NCBI RefSeq assembly: GCF_014841215.1
Contig: NZ_JACYTR010000031.1
Coordinates: 1 to 50,532, forward strand
Direction: 5' to 3'
DNA length: 50,532 nt
Origin: Pseudomarimonas arenosa
Lineage (GTDB): Bacteria > Pseudomonadota > Gammaproteobacteria > Xanthomonadales > Xanthomonadaceae
Numbering within the stretch: the first letter of the stretch is position 1; each line of letters opens with the position of its first letter. Under the pieces are notes generated by a model. That model made no database searches, was not told where the DNA came from, and saw only the letters and a list, made by a program, of their open reading frames with translations. The translations under genes and the position numbers were made by a program. Below, in pieces: positions 36,398 through 45,758 of this stretch.

Positions 36398-37094
36398 GGC
36401 GCAGGCGTCGGCGCAGACGCTCGATCAGGCCGCGGAACTGCGATAGCGAGGCCAGCGTCATGTAGACCGGCTCCAGCAAGCCCTGTGCGTGCAGCTCAGC
36501 GACAGCTTGCGGTGCAAGCTGCCGTAGCCGCTCCTCGTTGATCGTGTAGTAACCGGACAGCCGATTTTCCGAACCGTCATCCAGGGTCACATCGAGTACG
36601 AACGACTCCAGCAGCTCCAGCCGGGTCAGTGCGGCGGACAAGTCCTTCGAATGCTGCAGCCCTTCATGCAGGCTCAATAGCACCGAGTTCATCCGCTCAA
36701 GGTATTCGGTGGTACCGCCGTGCTCTCGGAATAGCGGTTCTCCCTCGCGCTTGGAGACACGCGGATGATCAATATCGATATGCATGACCAGCTGATCGCC
36801 GCTGCTGCCAATCATGAACGGCTGACGCTCGACCGACAGCGGCAGATAGTGGGCATCCCAGCCGTGCGGCTTGAGAAACAGGTTTTCTTCCGGCCGCAGC
36901 CCCAGCAGCAGCACCGGCTGAAACTCGGCGTCGCCGGTCTTCTGAAACACGATCGGATAGTGCGCCTGACAATTGCGAAACTCGGCCGGAAAGGTCAGCG
37001 CGACACTGATGTCGTCGCCATACTCCGCGCTGCGGGTGGTGATGATCCGCAGATCGCGGTGATCGATATTGTTCAGCAGTGCCGCTCGCGTCAT
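36390..37094 (-). CDS. SapC-family protein
   Basis: A 234-residue protein matching the SapC family (PF07277). It has an N-terminal HRDLRIITTRSAEYGDDISVALTFPAEFRNCQAHYPIVFQK and central MLLGL-type LLLGLRPEENLFL, followed by GWDAHYLPLSVERQPFMIG. Its C-terminal half includes LFREHGGTTEYLERMNSVLLSLHEG. No signal peptide is visible. The family was named after an S-layer-associated gene, but its role is not established; it recurs in receptor-linked halogenase clusters. Despite the name it is not the peptide-transport SapC permease. It is tightly placed: 7 bases after halogenase 2 and overlapping the cupin gene. Confidence 0.85.
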   Translation of the reverse strand: MTRAALLNNIDHRDLRIITTRSAEYGDDISVALTFPAEFRNCQAHYPIVFQKTGDAEFQPVLLLGLRPEENLFLKPHGWDAHYLPLSVERQPFMIGSSGDQLVMHIDIDHPRVSKREGEPLFREHGGTTEYLERMNSVLLSLHEGLQHSKDLSAALTRLELLESFVLDVTLDDGSENRLSGYYTINEERLRQLAPQAVAELHAQGLLEPVYMTLASLSQFRGLIERLRRRLRRD

Positions 37095-37101
37095 GACTTC
37101 C

Positions 37102-38634
37102 TCAATCGGTGGGCAGGCCGCGCGCCTTGATCTGTTCGATCAGACTGCGGTGTTGCGGGAGGCCGGCCAGCAATCGGCGGGTGAGCGCGGCGTTCTGTTT
37201 GAAGTAGTCCACAGCCCCTCCCGGTGCGTCCGGCAGACACGGGCGGAAGCCCATGCCGTACAGCACATATTGATAGCTTGCCGAAGGAAACACTTCGTCG
37301 ACTCGACCGAGGTCATAGCGCGAGGGCGCATGATGGTGCCACCAGCGCATTCGCTCGGCCAAGGATTCGGGCACCGAAGCCGCCTCGCGGTGCTCTCGCC
37401 AGTATGGGCTGGCCGCGCGCGAGGACAGCAGATAGTGCAACTTGAGAAAATCGATCACCCGCTGCCAGCGATAACTGAACATCTCGTTGAATCGCCGCGC
37501 CAGCATGTCGATCTCGCTGCGATCGTTCGGCCATTGTTCCGCCAAGGCGGTGGCCGCCAACTCCACCAGCACCAGCGACGAAGCCTCGAGCGGTTCAACA
37601 AACCCGGCAGCCAGGCCGATGGCCACACAGTTGCCGACAAAGGCGCGCTGGCGGTAGCCAGGCGCAAAGGCAATCCGATTGGTCGTCGACACCTCGGCGT
37701 CGGGCAATTGCCGCTGCACGTAGCGGCGCAGCTCGATCTCGGCCTGCTCGTCGCTGCAGTGAGCACTGGAGTAGACCACGCCGATACCGCGCCGACTGCT
37801 CAATGCGATATCCCAGATCCAGCCGCTGTCGTGAGCGGTGGACACCGTCTGACACGGAATCGGCGCCTCTGGGGTCGGGTACGCAGCTTGAACCGCCATG
37901 GCTCGATCGTTGAACAGCACCGTCGATGCATCGACCCAGGGCGTAGCCAGATGCTGGCCCAGCAGCAGTGAGCGCGTGCCGCTGCAGTCGATGAAAAGAT
38001 CCGCCACCAGTGCGCCATGCTCGCGGGTCACCAAGGCAGCGACATCGCCATTGTCCTTCGATTGAATCTCCAGCATGTGATCGCGCAGATGGCGCACGCC
38101 AAGCCGCTCAACACAGTGTCGGCGCAGGAACTCACCCAGCTTGCCGGCATTCAGGTGATAGGCGTAATTCGCCACGGCGGCGAACTCGGGTGTGGTGATC
38201 TGCTTGGGCGCGAGACCGGCTTCACAGATGTGCGGCTGCGGACAGACAAGTTCGGCGAAGGGCTGATCATCGGCTGCGGCCAGCCAGCCCGCAGCCAGCG
38301 GCGCATCGCCAAAACCGTGCGGCAACAGGAAGGGATGATAGTAGGCATCAGCGCCATCATCGCGGGCCCAGCCGACGAATTTCGATCCCTGCTTGAATGC
38401 CGCATCGCACTCGCGAATGAAGTCGGACTCGCTGACCTCAATTCGGCGCAGGGTATCGCGCATGGTCGGCCAGGTGCCCTCACCGACGCCTATGGTCGGC
38501 ACGTCAGGCGATTCCAGCACGGTGACTTCGACCGCAACGCGCTTTCGCTTGAACTCGGCCGCCAGCAGTCCAGCTGTCAACCAACCGGCCGAGCCACCGC
38601 CTAAGATCAGAACCTGTCTAAGCTGCTCGCTCAT
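37102..38634 (-). CDS. Flavin-dependent tryptophan halogenase family protein (2)
   Basis: A 510-residue relative of halogenase 1 but clearly diverged. FAD motif GGGSAGW at 12-18; Lys81 in AAFKQGSKFVGW matches the PrnA catalytic Lys; Glu in FVEPLEASS is kept. The WxWxIP signature is altered to WIWDIA (272-277), typical of a second subgroup in receptor-linked clusters. The tunnel and substrate regions differ, so the two enzymes may form a pair with different substrates or a heteromer. It is the first gene of the four-gene operon, 149 bases after the TonB receptor and beyond a terminator-like hairpin, so it probably gets read-through plus its own promoter. Confidence 0.9.
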   Translation of the reverse strand: MSEQLRQVLILGGGSAGWLTAGLLAAEFKRKRVAVEVTVLESPDVPTIGVGEGTWPTMRDTLRRIEVSESDFIRECDAAFKQGSKFVGWARDDGADAYYHPFLLPHGFGDAPLAAGWLAAADDQPFAELVCPQPHICEAGLAPKQITTPEFAAVANYAYHLNAGKLGEFLRRHCVERLGVRHLRDHMLEIQSKDNGDVAALVTREHGALVADLFIDCSGTRSLLLGQHLATPWVDASTVLFNDRAMAVQAAYPTPEAPIPCQTVSTAHDSGWIWDIALSSRRGIGVVYSSAHCSDEQAEIELRRYVQRQLPDAEVSTTNRIAFAPGYRQRAFVGNCVAIGLAAGFVEPLEASSLVLVELAATALAEQWPNDRSEIDMLARRFNEMFSYRWQRVIDFLKLHYLLSSRAASPYWREHREAASVPESLAERMRWWHHHAPSRYDLGRVDEVFPSASYQYVLYGMGFRPCLPDAPGGAVDYFKQNAALTRRLLAGLPQHRSLIEQIKARGLPTD

Positions 38635-38669
38635 ATTCCCAAATCGGCCGTCGGGCGCTGCCGGGTGTC

Positions 38670-38706
38670 AAAAAAAGGACGGGTTGCCTTCCATGGTAAC
38701 CCGCCC
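38670..38706 (-). terminator. Terminator-like hairpin after the TonB receptor
   Basis: 38677-38688 (GGACGGGTTGCC) pairs with 38695-38706 with two non-Watson-Crick positions. On the minus strand it is followed by seven T (38676-38670). It separates the receptor from the halogenase operon and may set their expression ratio by partial termination. Confidence 0.8.
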
Positions 38707-38783
38707 CACGACGCTCTGTTGGCTGGGGGCGCCGGCACGCATTTCGCGTCGGTCGCCCCTCACTGCACCTTGTTTCCCTTTGA

Positions 38784-41774
38784 TCAACGGAACCGATAGC
38801 GCAAACCCAGCATGTAGCGCGGGCCGGTCTGCGTGGCGTACAGCACCTGATTCGGATGCCGGCCGTGCGAACGCGTCGTTTCGTCGGTCAGGTTTATCGC
38901 TTCGAGGCTCAGCGAGAGCTTTTCGTTCCACTGATAGCTGACGTTCATATCAAGCTGACCGTAGGCCTCCACGTAGACTGGGTTGGGCAGCCCGGTGCCG
39001 TCGAATCGGCCAGCCAGGAATTCATCGCGCCAGTTGTAGGCGGCACGCGCCTGCCACGGTCCCTTGTCATAGAACAGCACCAGGTTGGCCGAGTCGCTGA
39101 GGCCTTCCAGGGCAAACTGCTCGCCCAGGCTGTAGTTGTCGTAGGTCAAACCCGAGTCAACGATGGTGTAATTGGCAGCGACGCCAAAACCCGAATCGCC
39201 GAAAGCGTGCTGGATGTTGAACTCCCAGCCGTCGAGTGACGCGGACTGCTGATTGGCCGGCACGGTGATGCGGAAGTTGGCAATCGGATCGCCTGGCTGA
39301 CCGACAATCGTGCCGGTCTGGTTGCCGTTGGCATCATCCGGCCCGCGGGTCACGCCGGGCTGACCGTTGAAATTGAGGAAGATGTAGTTGCGAATGCAGG
39401 TCAGGTCGCTGGTCGCGCAACCGGACTGAACAGCGGCGTTGAAGTAGGCGCCACCTGCCGGCGTATTCAAGTTGAACGGCGTGGCATCAATGGTGGTCAC
39501 ACCGATGTAGTTGTCGATGTTCTTGCGGAAGTAACCCACCGCCAGATAGCTCGACTCGGCGTAGTACCACTCAAAGCTGAGATCGAAGTTCTGCGACTCC
39601 AGCGGCTTGAGCCCAGGATTGCCCTGCGCGCCACCGCCACCGTCGATGCGAACCAACTGGTTGATGGTCTGCCCGCCCTGGATATCACCCCAGCCCGGAC
39701 GTCCGATGCTCTCGCCATAGCTGCCGCGCAGCAGCATCTGGTCATTGAGATGCAGCGCGAGGTCGAGGTTGGGCAGGAGGTAATCATACTTGCCGGTCAG
39801 AGTGGTGAAGTCCGGATCGGCAAATTGCACTGAGAACTCGTTGTTGGCCACCCAGGTAATCGACGTCGCCGTCGGCACCAGCGCGGTCGAGGTGACGTCG
39901 GTCTCCTCGTAGCGCACGCCTAACGCGATATCCAGCGGCATGGCCATTTCCCAGGTGGTGCTCCACTGCAGATAGGCGCTCTTCGACTCTTCGTTGACGC
40001 GGCGGTCAGTGGTGAAGTCCGGCGAGACCAGATACAGCGAACCGTCGCCGGCCGCCTGCGCCGCCAGATCACGCACCGTACGGAAATCCCAGGTGAAGAA
40101 CTGGTTGAAGAGGTTGGGGTTACCACTGCCGTTCATGCTACGGAAGTAGTGCCGGATCGAATCCGGAATCCAGACGCTGTCAGGGTAATCGCCGGCATTG
40201 GTGGCGCCCCCCCAGGTGTCCCGCTGCACGTTGGAGAACGCCGAGCGATTGTCGACGTCGGTAAGCGACACGCCGAAGTCGAGCCGCGAATAGTCCTCGA
40301 ACTGGAACGTGCCGCGCGTCTGATACTGCTCCACCTCCGCCTTCATATAGCTGTTGCGGAACGAGGAACCGGTGACCAGCATGCCAGCCGGATCAATCGC
40401 GGTCATACCGGGCGGCAGATCCACGCTCAGCACCGGGAAGTCCTGAGTGAAATCGACCGTGGTCGTGCCGCGGAAGAAGCCGGCCGTGCCGATCACGCTA
40501 TTGCTGCCGAACGGGCTGTCGGCGCCAGACTCAGCGGTCGACTTGTGAACATCAAACGCCAGGCTAAGCTGATCGGTCACGTCCCAGTCGAGGTTGAATC
40601 CAAGTGAGTCGTTCTCGTTCCTGGTGGCGAAATCGGCGCCCCCCATTGCCAGGTCACTGGTGGCCGGCACGATGATTTCGGAGTAGACATTGGGCGCTGC
40701 AACCGGCCCATTGGTCCAGGAACTGGCCGAGGGCCCGTAGTTGAACCACACCGACAGCTCATTGCGCTGCTGCGCCAGCTTGAGCTCAGAGTAGGTGTAG
40801 TCGAGCGTTGCGGTCACATTGTCGACCGGCTGGTATTGCAGCACCAACTGACCATTGGTGCGTTCGCGCTGCAGCCCGTTGACGCTATACACGAGGTTCT
40901 GCGGCACCGAGTAGATGTCGGTGGGACCCGGCCTGTTGGTGATGTTCTCCGAACCTGGAGTGCCCGGCTGCGGAATGGTGCCCCAATTGTTCTCGTCGCC
41001 GCGGAAGGCTCGCCAGCCGTTCGGAACAGCCGCCTGGTTGTAGCCAAGATCACGCTCCTGGTAGCTGCCGGTTACGGCAATACCGAAGCGCCCGTCGGCG
41101 AATGTGTTGCTGAAAATGCCCGACACTTCCGGCGTCCAGGTGTCACCTTGCAGGGCGTCCGGCAGGTTATCGACCGAGGTATCCATTACGCCTTTCAGGC
41201 CGATGTTGGCATGCAGGCCCGGGTTCTCCAGCGGCTTGGCGGTCTTGATATTGATCGTGGCGCCAATGCCACCGGTCGGTGTGCTGGCGCGACTGGTCTT
41301 GTAGACCTCGATTTCGGCAATGGCCTCGGAGGCCAGGTTGGCGAAATCGAACGCACGCGAATTGGACGGGCCAGTTTCCTGAATGCTGGAGGCCGGCATC
41401 TGCCGGCCGTTCAACAGCACCAGGTTGAAGTCCGGCCCAACACCGCGCACCGTGACCCGCGCACCCTCACCGATCGAGCGATCGATCGACACACCGCTGA
41501 TGCGCTGCAGCGATTCGGCGAGGTTGGTATCCGGGAACTTGCCCATGTCCTCAGCCACGATGCCGTCGACCACGCCCTGAGAATCGCGCTTCAGATTCAT
41601 TGATGACGCAAGACTGCCGAGGATGCCCTTGACCTCGACCGCGTCGAGTTCGGTGGCCTCGTCATCGGACTTGCTGTTGTCGGCCTGGTCTTGCGCCCAG
41701 CCGGGCTGTGCCATGGCAAACAGCAGAGCTGCGGTGAGCAGATGCCGTTTCGGTGGCGTTTGTCGTGCCTTCAT
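38784..41774 (-). CDS. TonB-dependent receptor (Xanthomonas/Caulobacter type)
   Basis: A 996-residue outer-membrane active transporter. The signal peptide (MKARQTPPKRHLLTAALLFAMAQPGWA) is followed by the TonB-box region ELDAVEVKG, then the plug (GKFPDTNLAESLQRISGVSIDRSIGEGARVTVRGVGPDFNLVLLNGRQMP). A long barrel ends in the typical aromatic C-terminus (YMLGLRYRFR). Size and plug match the TonB-Xanth-Caul family used for large ligands such as oligosaccharides. The ATG at 41774 has GGGGAGGA upstream; a start 33 bases earlier is less likely. An operator overlapping its -35 box places it under the LacI-family regulator. Likely substrate: beta-glucan or glucoside fragments, inferred from GH3 and glucokinase next to it. 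Confidence 0.95.
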   Translation of the reverse strand: MKARQTPPKRHLLTAALLFAMAQPGWAQDQADNSKSDDEATELDAVEVKGILGSLASSMNLKRDSQGVVDGIVAEDMGKFPDTNLAESLQRISGVSIDRSIGEGARVTVRGVGPDFNLVLLNGRQMPASSIQETGPSNSRAFDFANLASEAIAEIEVYKTSRASTPTGGIGATINIKTAKPLENPGLHANIGLKGVMDTSVDNLPDALQGDTWTPEVSGIFSNTFADGRFGIAVTGSYQERDLGYNQAAVPNGWRAFRGDENNWGTIPQPGTPGSENITNRPGPTDIYSVPQNLVYSVNGLQRERTNGQLVLQYQPVDNVTATLDYTYSELKLAQQRNELSVWFNYGPSASSWTNGPVAAPNVYSEIIVPATSDLAMGGADFATRNENDSLGFNLDWDVTDQLSLAFDVHKSTAESGADSPFGSNSVIGTAGFFRGTTTVDFTQDFPVLSVDLPPGMTAIDPAGMLVTGSSFRNSYMKAEVEQYQTRGTFQFEDYSRLDFGVSLTDVDNRSAFSNVQRDTWGGATNAGDYPDSVWIPDSIRHYFRSMNGSGNPNLFNQFFTWDFRTVRDLAAQAAGDGSLYLVSPDFTTDRRVNEESKSAYLQWSTTWEMAMPLDIALGVRYEETDVTSTALVPTATSITWVANNEFSVQFADPDFTTLTGKYDYLLPNLDLALHLNDQMLLRGSYGESIGRPGWGDIQGGQTINQLVRIDGGGGAQGNPGLKPLESQNFDLSFEWYYAESSYLAVGYFRKNIDNYIGVTTIDATPFNLNTPAGGAYFNAAVQSGCATSDLTCIRNYIFLNFNGQPGVTRGPDDANGNQTGTIVGQPGDPIANFRITVPANQQSASLDGWEFNIQHAFGDSGFGVAANYTIVDSGLTYDNYSLGEQFALEGLSDSANLVLFYDKGPWQARAAYNWRDEFLAGRFDGTGLPNPVYVEAYGQLDMNVSYQWNEKLSLSLEAINLTDETTRSHGRHPNQVLYATQTGPRYMLGLRYRFR

Positions 41775-41855
41775 GCGATTTCCTCCCCTCGCGTACGTGT
41801 GCTGCATGCGGGTTGTGCAGACTTAGCCCCTGACCCAAGATCGCCGCGTGGGGGC

Positions 41856-41884
41856 ATTGCACGCTTTGATGACAGCGTTGTCAA
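41856..41884 (-). promoter_or_regulatory. LacI-type operator and promoter of the TonB receptor
   Basis: Operator TGACAGCGTTGTCA (41870-41883), arms TGACA/TGTCA. On the minus strand -35 TTGACA (41884-41879) overlaps it, with a 17-base spacer and -10 TGCAAT (41861-41856). A small hairpin (GCGGTT/AACCGC, 41887-41904) is adjacent. The same operator recurs at 44604 and 49076. Confidence 0.8.
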
Positions 41885-41950
41885 CTGCGGTTGAAAAAAA
41901 CCGCTCTCGACAAGGCTCATGATTGAGACTCGACCGTTCATGCCAATGAC

Positions 41951-44524
41951 TCAGGGCGCCGACGGACACTTCACGACGCGGTCAGCGCCGACGCCGAGAG
42001 CGATACGCGACAGCGCCAGGTCGGTAGCGCCGCTGCTTTGAATGTGAAACACGGTGGTGACGTCGTCGACGATCGGCGCCGTTGCAGGGCAATGGACGGG
42101 CACCGCAATACTTAGCCACTCATTCGGCTTGAAGCCGCGCAGCTCGGCGCTGATATCGATAGTTTGCTGACCGATGCCCACGCGCAGGGCACCTTGCGGC
42201 GCCTCTGACACCTTCAGGGTGACCACCAGAAATGGCGATTCCTTGCTGAGCGCTGACAGGGCAATGGCCGTCGTGGACCGAAGTTCGGCGCTGCCGCCCT
42301 GCGAGCGAAACACAAAGCGTCGAGCGTCTTCCTGGGCGGTGTGATCCGTCGCCAACATGCGCACTCCGGCGACCAGATCGAGGCTGGGCAGCTGCGCCAC
42401 CGCCAACGATTCGCCTTCCGAATTCGCCAGCCACCAGCGCAATCCATCGGCCTCGGCACCGCGCGCAAAGAACAGGCCCGACTGGCTGGCGGCAGCACTG
42501 ACGCCTGGGAGTTCGCTGAGTTCAGGCAAGTCCGCGGTCTGCCCGTAGGACAGGCCGAAACCCAGCGGGAACAGCGGATCGTAATCGTCTTGACCCGCAT
42601 TGAGCGGCGACTGCGCCGCGCTGCGCGGCCAGGAGAACGGCAGTCTGCCTTCGAAGGCATAACGTGGCTTTCCATCGCCGTCGGAGAACAGCACATCGGC
42701 AATGCCGCCGCCTTCCGAACCGGGCAGCCAGGCGGCCACGAACGCATTTGACGCGTTCAGATGCGGATTCACCCACATCGGTCGGCCGCTGAGAAACACG
42801 GCCACCACCGGGATACCCGCGGATTTCAGCGACCGCAGCAACTGCAGATCTTTTGGCGCATCGAGCTGATAACCAAGATGCGGCACATCGCCGATGAACT
42901 CGGCATAGGGGTCTTCGCCAAACACCACCACGGCGACGTCCGGGCGTTGCTCGTAGCGCCCCTCGACCGACAGCTCGGCCTCGCCGCCGGCCGCTTTGAC
43001 CGCGGAGCGAATGCCCTGCCAGATCGACTCGGCATTCGGAAAATCTTCGGTCTTGGTGCCGGTGCCTTGCCAGGTCAGCGTCCAACCACCGGACTGCTTG
43101 CCGATGTTGTCAGCACCGTCACCGGCGACCAGCACGCGCTGCCTTGGCGACACCGGCAGCAGTCCGCCGTTGTTCTTCAACAGCACCAGCGAGCGTCGAA
43201 CCGCCTCGCGAGCCAGCGCGCGGTTCTTGTCGCTGCCCAGCAAATCAAACTTGCCGCCCAGCGCGCGCGACGAGGGCGCCCCGGCCTCGAACAGACCGAG
43301 GCGCAACTTAACACGCAGAATACGCCGCACGGCGTCATCCAGCCGCGCTATCGCAATCGCCCCGGAACGCACCTGGGAAAGCGTGTTGTCATAGACGTCG
43401 CGCCAGCTGTCCGGCGCCATGAACATGTCAACGCCTGCATTGAACGAAGCAGCGCAGCTTTGATTGCTGCAGCCTTTGACCTCTCCATGGCCGTTCCAGT
43501 CCCCCACGACGAAGCCATCGAAGCCCAGCCGCTGCTTCAGCACCTCAGTCAGCAGGCTGTAGTTGCCATGCATCTTCTGGCCGTTCCAACTGGAAAACGA
43601 GGCCATCACGGTTTGAGTGCCGGCCTGCAGCGCAGCGATGTGGCCGGCGCCGTGGATATCGCGCAGCTCCGCTTCGCTGACGCGGGTATCGCCCTTGTCA
43701 TGGCCTTCGAACGTGCCGCCATCGCCGATGAAGTGCTTGGACGACGCAATGACGTGTTTTTGATCCAGGAACCCATCGTCGCCGATGCTGCCCTGCAATC
43801 CCTGCACTACCGCTGTGGCGTAGCGCGCGACCAACGCGCCGTCTTCGGAATAGCCCTCGTAGGTCCGGCCCCAGCGATCATCCCGTGGCACGGTCACGGT
43901 CGGCGCAAAGGTCCATTCGAATCCGGTGCTGCGCAGCTCTTCGGCCGTGGCTGCGGCGATTCTCCCAACCAGCTCGGCGTCATTGATCGCGCCAAGACCG
44001 ATGTTATGCGGAAACAGGGTCGCGCCCACCACGTTGTTGTGGCCATGCACGGCATCGATTCCGAGCAGCACCGGAATCACCGGGCCGCCGTCGTTGCGGT
44101 TCACCGACGCCTGGTACAGCGCATCGGCCAGATCCAGCCATTCTTTGGCCGACGCGTTGTAACGCTTGCCCGGCTCGGAGTTGCCACCGGCCAACACCGA
44201 ACCGAGCCGGTAGAGCTGCAGATCAGCAGGGCTCAGGCTGTCCAGGTCGCCCTGCACCACCTGCCCCACTTTGTCTTCCAAGGACATCCGTTGCAGCAGC
44301 GAGTCAATGCGTGCTTCCAGTGCCGCATCGGCCGCAATCGGCGACTTCAATGCTGGCCACGCCTCTGGATTGGCGGTCGACTCGGGGCGCGGCCCCTGAT
44401 CGGCCGCCTGGGCGCCGGTGCAAACCACGAATGCGGTGCAAGCCACCAGCGCGGCCGAACGTACCCGGTTCGATCCCAATGAATTCAATGCATTGGCGCC
44501 GCACGACTGGTTCCAAAACCGCAT
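41951..44524 (-). CDS. Glycoside hydrolase family 3 beta-glucosidase, exported
   Basis: An 857-residue GH3 enzyme releasing glucose from beta-glucosides or glucan ends. N-terminal signal segment VRSAALVACTAFVVCTGAQA (about 21-40). The (beta/alpha)8 domain has LLGIDAVHGHNNVVGATLFPHNIGL, SSKHFIGDGGT (substrate-binding KH) and nucleophile Asp342 in GFVVGDWNGHGEV. The second domain has VAVVVFGEDPYAEFIGD, which contributes the acid/base region, and AWLPGSEGGGIADVLFSDG. An extra C-terminal beta-sandwich (about 690-857) resembles that of marine ExoP-type exo-glucosidases. Start at 44524 with GGGAG upstream. Divergent from glucokinase with a shared operator between them. Confidence 0.94.
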   Translation of the reverse strand: MRFWNQSCGANALNSLGSNRVRSAALVACTAFVVCTGAQAADQGPRPESTANPEAWPALKSPIAADAALEARIDSLLQRMSLEDKVGQVVQGDLDSLSPADLQLYRLGSVLAGGNSEPGKRYNASAKEWLDLADALYQASVNRNDGGPVIPVLLGIDAVHGHNNVVGATLFPHNIGLGAINDAELVGRIAAATAEELRSTGFEWTFAPTVTVPRDDRWGRTYEGYSEDGALVARYATAVVQGLQGSIGDDGFLDQKHVIASSKHFIGDGGTFEGHDKGDTRVSEAELRDIHGAGHIAALQAGTQTVMASFSSWNGQKMHGNYSLLTEVLKQRLGFDGFVVGDWNGHGEVKGCSNQSCAASFNAGVDMFMAPDSWRDVYDNTLSQVRSGAIAIARLDDAVRRILRVKLRLGLFEAGAPSSRALGGKFDLLGSDKNRALAREAVRRSLVLLKNNGGLLPVSPRQRVLVAGDGADNIGKQSGGWTLTWQGTGTKTEDFPNAESIWQGIRSAVKAAGGEAELSVEGRYEQRPDVAVVVFGEDPYAEFIGDVPHLGYQLDAPKDLQLLRSLKSAGIPVVAVFLSGRPMWVNPHLNASNAFVAAWLPGSEGGGIADVLFSDGDGKPRYAFEGRLPFSWPRSAAQSPLNAGQDDYDPLFPLGFGLSYGQTADLPELSELPGVSAAASQSGLFFARGAEADGLRWWLANSEGESLAVAQLPSLDLVAGVRMLATDHTAQEDARRFVFRSQGGSAELRSTTAIALSALSKESPFLVVTLKVSEAPQGALRVGIGQQTIDISAELRGFKPNEWLSIAVPVHCPATAPIVDDVTTVFHIQSSGATDLALSRIALGVGADRVVKCPSAP

Positions 44525-44590
44525 TGTGCCCTCTCCCAAGCGTGTTGGATTCGTACCTGGTCGGTGCAGTTGCACCGGCCGGAGTGGATT

Positions 44591-44618
44591 ATTGCACCCA
44601 TATTGACAGCGTTGTCAA
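44591..44618. promoter_or_regulatory. LacI-type operator between GH3 and glucokinase
   Basis: Operator TGACAGCGTTGTCA at 44604-44617, identical to the other two. On the minus strand TTGACA (44618-44613) with a 16-base spacer and TGCAAT (44596-44591) forms a GH3 promoter of the same design as the receptor promoter. It is placed to control both divergent genes. Confidence 0.8.
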
Positions 44619-44667
44619 TTGTCAGGCCTACTCTGCTCCCACTTGGCCCGATCGAAGGTGCATTCGA

Positions 44668-45690
44668 ATGCGCTCACCTCTCGCCCTGGTTGCAGACATT
44701 GGCGGAACCTACGTCCGCTTCGGGTTGACCCAGGCTGGCGCGAGGCCGCCGCTGTTGGCCGACAGCGTTCGTCAGCTCACCATCGGCAACTTCGAATCGC
44801 TGTCGCAGGCCGCCGAGTTTTACTTCGCCGAAACGGGACTGGGCATTTCTGAGCGCCCTGGCACGGCCGTCCTTGCGGTGGCCGGGCGCGTCGAGGGCGA
44901 CATCGCGCAGATGACCAATCACCGCTGGCGCATCGATGGGCGCGCGTTCGCCTCTGACCTGAGCCTGCGCTCGGTGCAGCTGATCAATGATTTCAGCGCC
45001 CAAGCCCTTGCCGTGGAATGGATGCAAGCCTCGGACCTTGCCCAGGTGGGTCAACCGCCGGGCGTGGCAACGCGTGAGCCCAACGCCACGTTTGCCGTGC
45101 TTGGGCCCGGCACGGGACTGGGCGTGAGCGCGCTGCTGCGTCGCCACGGGGTCAGCCTTCCGCTGGTAACAGAGGGTGGGCATGCGGCCTTTGCCCCGTC
45201 CAACGCCGAAGAAGTGGCCATTCGCGACCTGCTCGCCGAGCGCTTTGGGCGAGTGTCCTATGAGCGACTGTTGAGCGGCAGCGGCCTCGTGAACATCTAC
45301 CAAGCCTTGTCGCAGCTTCATGGCCGCCCAACTGGCAGCCTTGAGGAGCCGCGACAGATTCGCCTCGCGTCACGGGATGGCAACGCCCTCGCTTCGCGCG
45401 CCGTGCAGGTGTTCTGCTCAGTGTTCGGCGCGTTTGCCGGCGATCTGGTGCTGACGCTCGGCGCCTGGGATGGCGTGTACTTAACGGGCGGCTTAGTTCC
45501 AAAGCTGCTTGAAGAGCTGTGCGAACCAGACTTTCGCACTGCATTCGAGGCCAAGGGCCGTTTTTCTGAATCACTCGCCAGAGTTCCGACCCTTGCCGTG
45601 CTGCATCCTCAAGCAGGCTTGTTGGGCGCCGCAGGCTGGGCGATTCGTGACGAATCGGTAGCGATGCACACGACAGCTGCCAGCGCCTAG
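44668..45690 (+). CDS. glk: Glucokinase (Glk family)
   Basis: A 340-residue cytoplasmic ATP:glucose phosphotransferase of the bacterial Glk family (PF02685), not the ROK family. ATP-site LVADIGGTYVRFGL at 7-20; sugar-site residues in MTNHRWRIDG and LINDFSAQALAVEW (catalytic Asp); VLGPGTGLGVSALL; EGGHAAFAPSN; RLLSGSGLVNIY; and the C-terminal VYLTGGLVPKLLE. The ATG at 44668 follows GAAGGTG. The frame is open much further upstream but overlaps GH3. It feeds glucose released by GH3 or imported by the MFS permease into glucose-6-P, the substrate of Pgi. Probably under the operator at 44604. Confidence 0.95.
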   Translation: MRSPLALVADIGGTYVRFGLTQAGARPPLLADSVRQLTIGNFESLSQAAEFYFAETGLGISERPGTAVLAVAGRVEGDIAQMTNHRWRIDGRAFASDLSLRSVQLINDFSAQALAVEWMQASDLAQVGQPPGVATREPNATFAVLGPGTGLGVSALLRRHGVSLPLVTEGGHAAFAPSNAEEVAIRDLLAERFGRVSYERLLSGSGLVNIYQALSQLHGRPTGSLEEPRQIRLASRDGNALASRAVQVFCSVFGAFAGDLVLTLGAWDGVYLTGGLVPKLLEELCEPDFRTAFEAKGRFSESLARVPTLAVLHPQAGLLGAAGWAIRDESVAMHTTAASA

Positions 45691-45758
45691 TGTAATGTCG
45701 CATAAATTACATTCATAAATGACGTATACTTTTCCGGGCTTGGTTGCGGGAAACGCTG

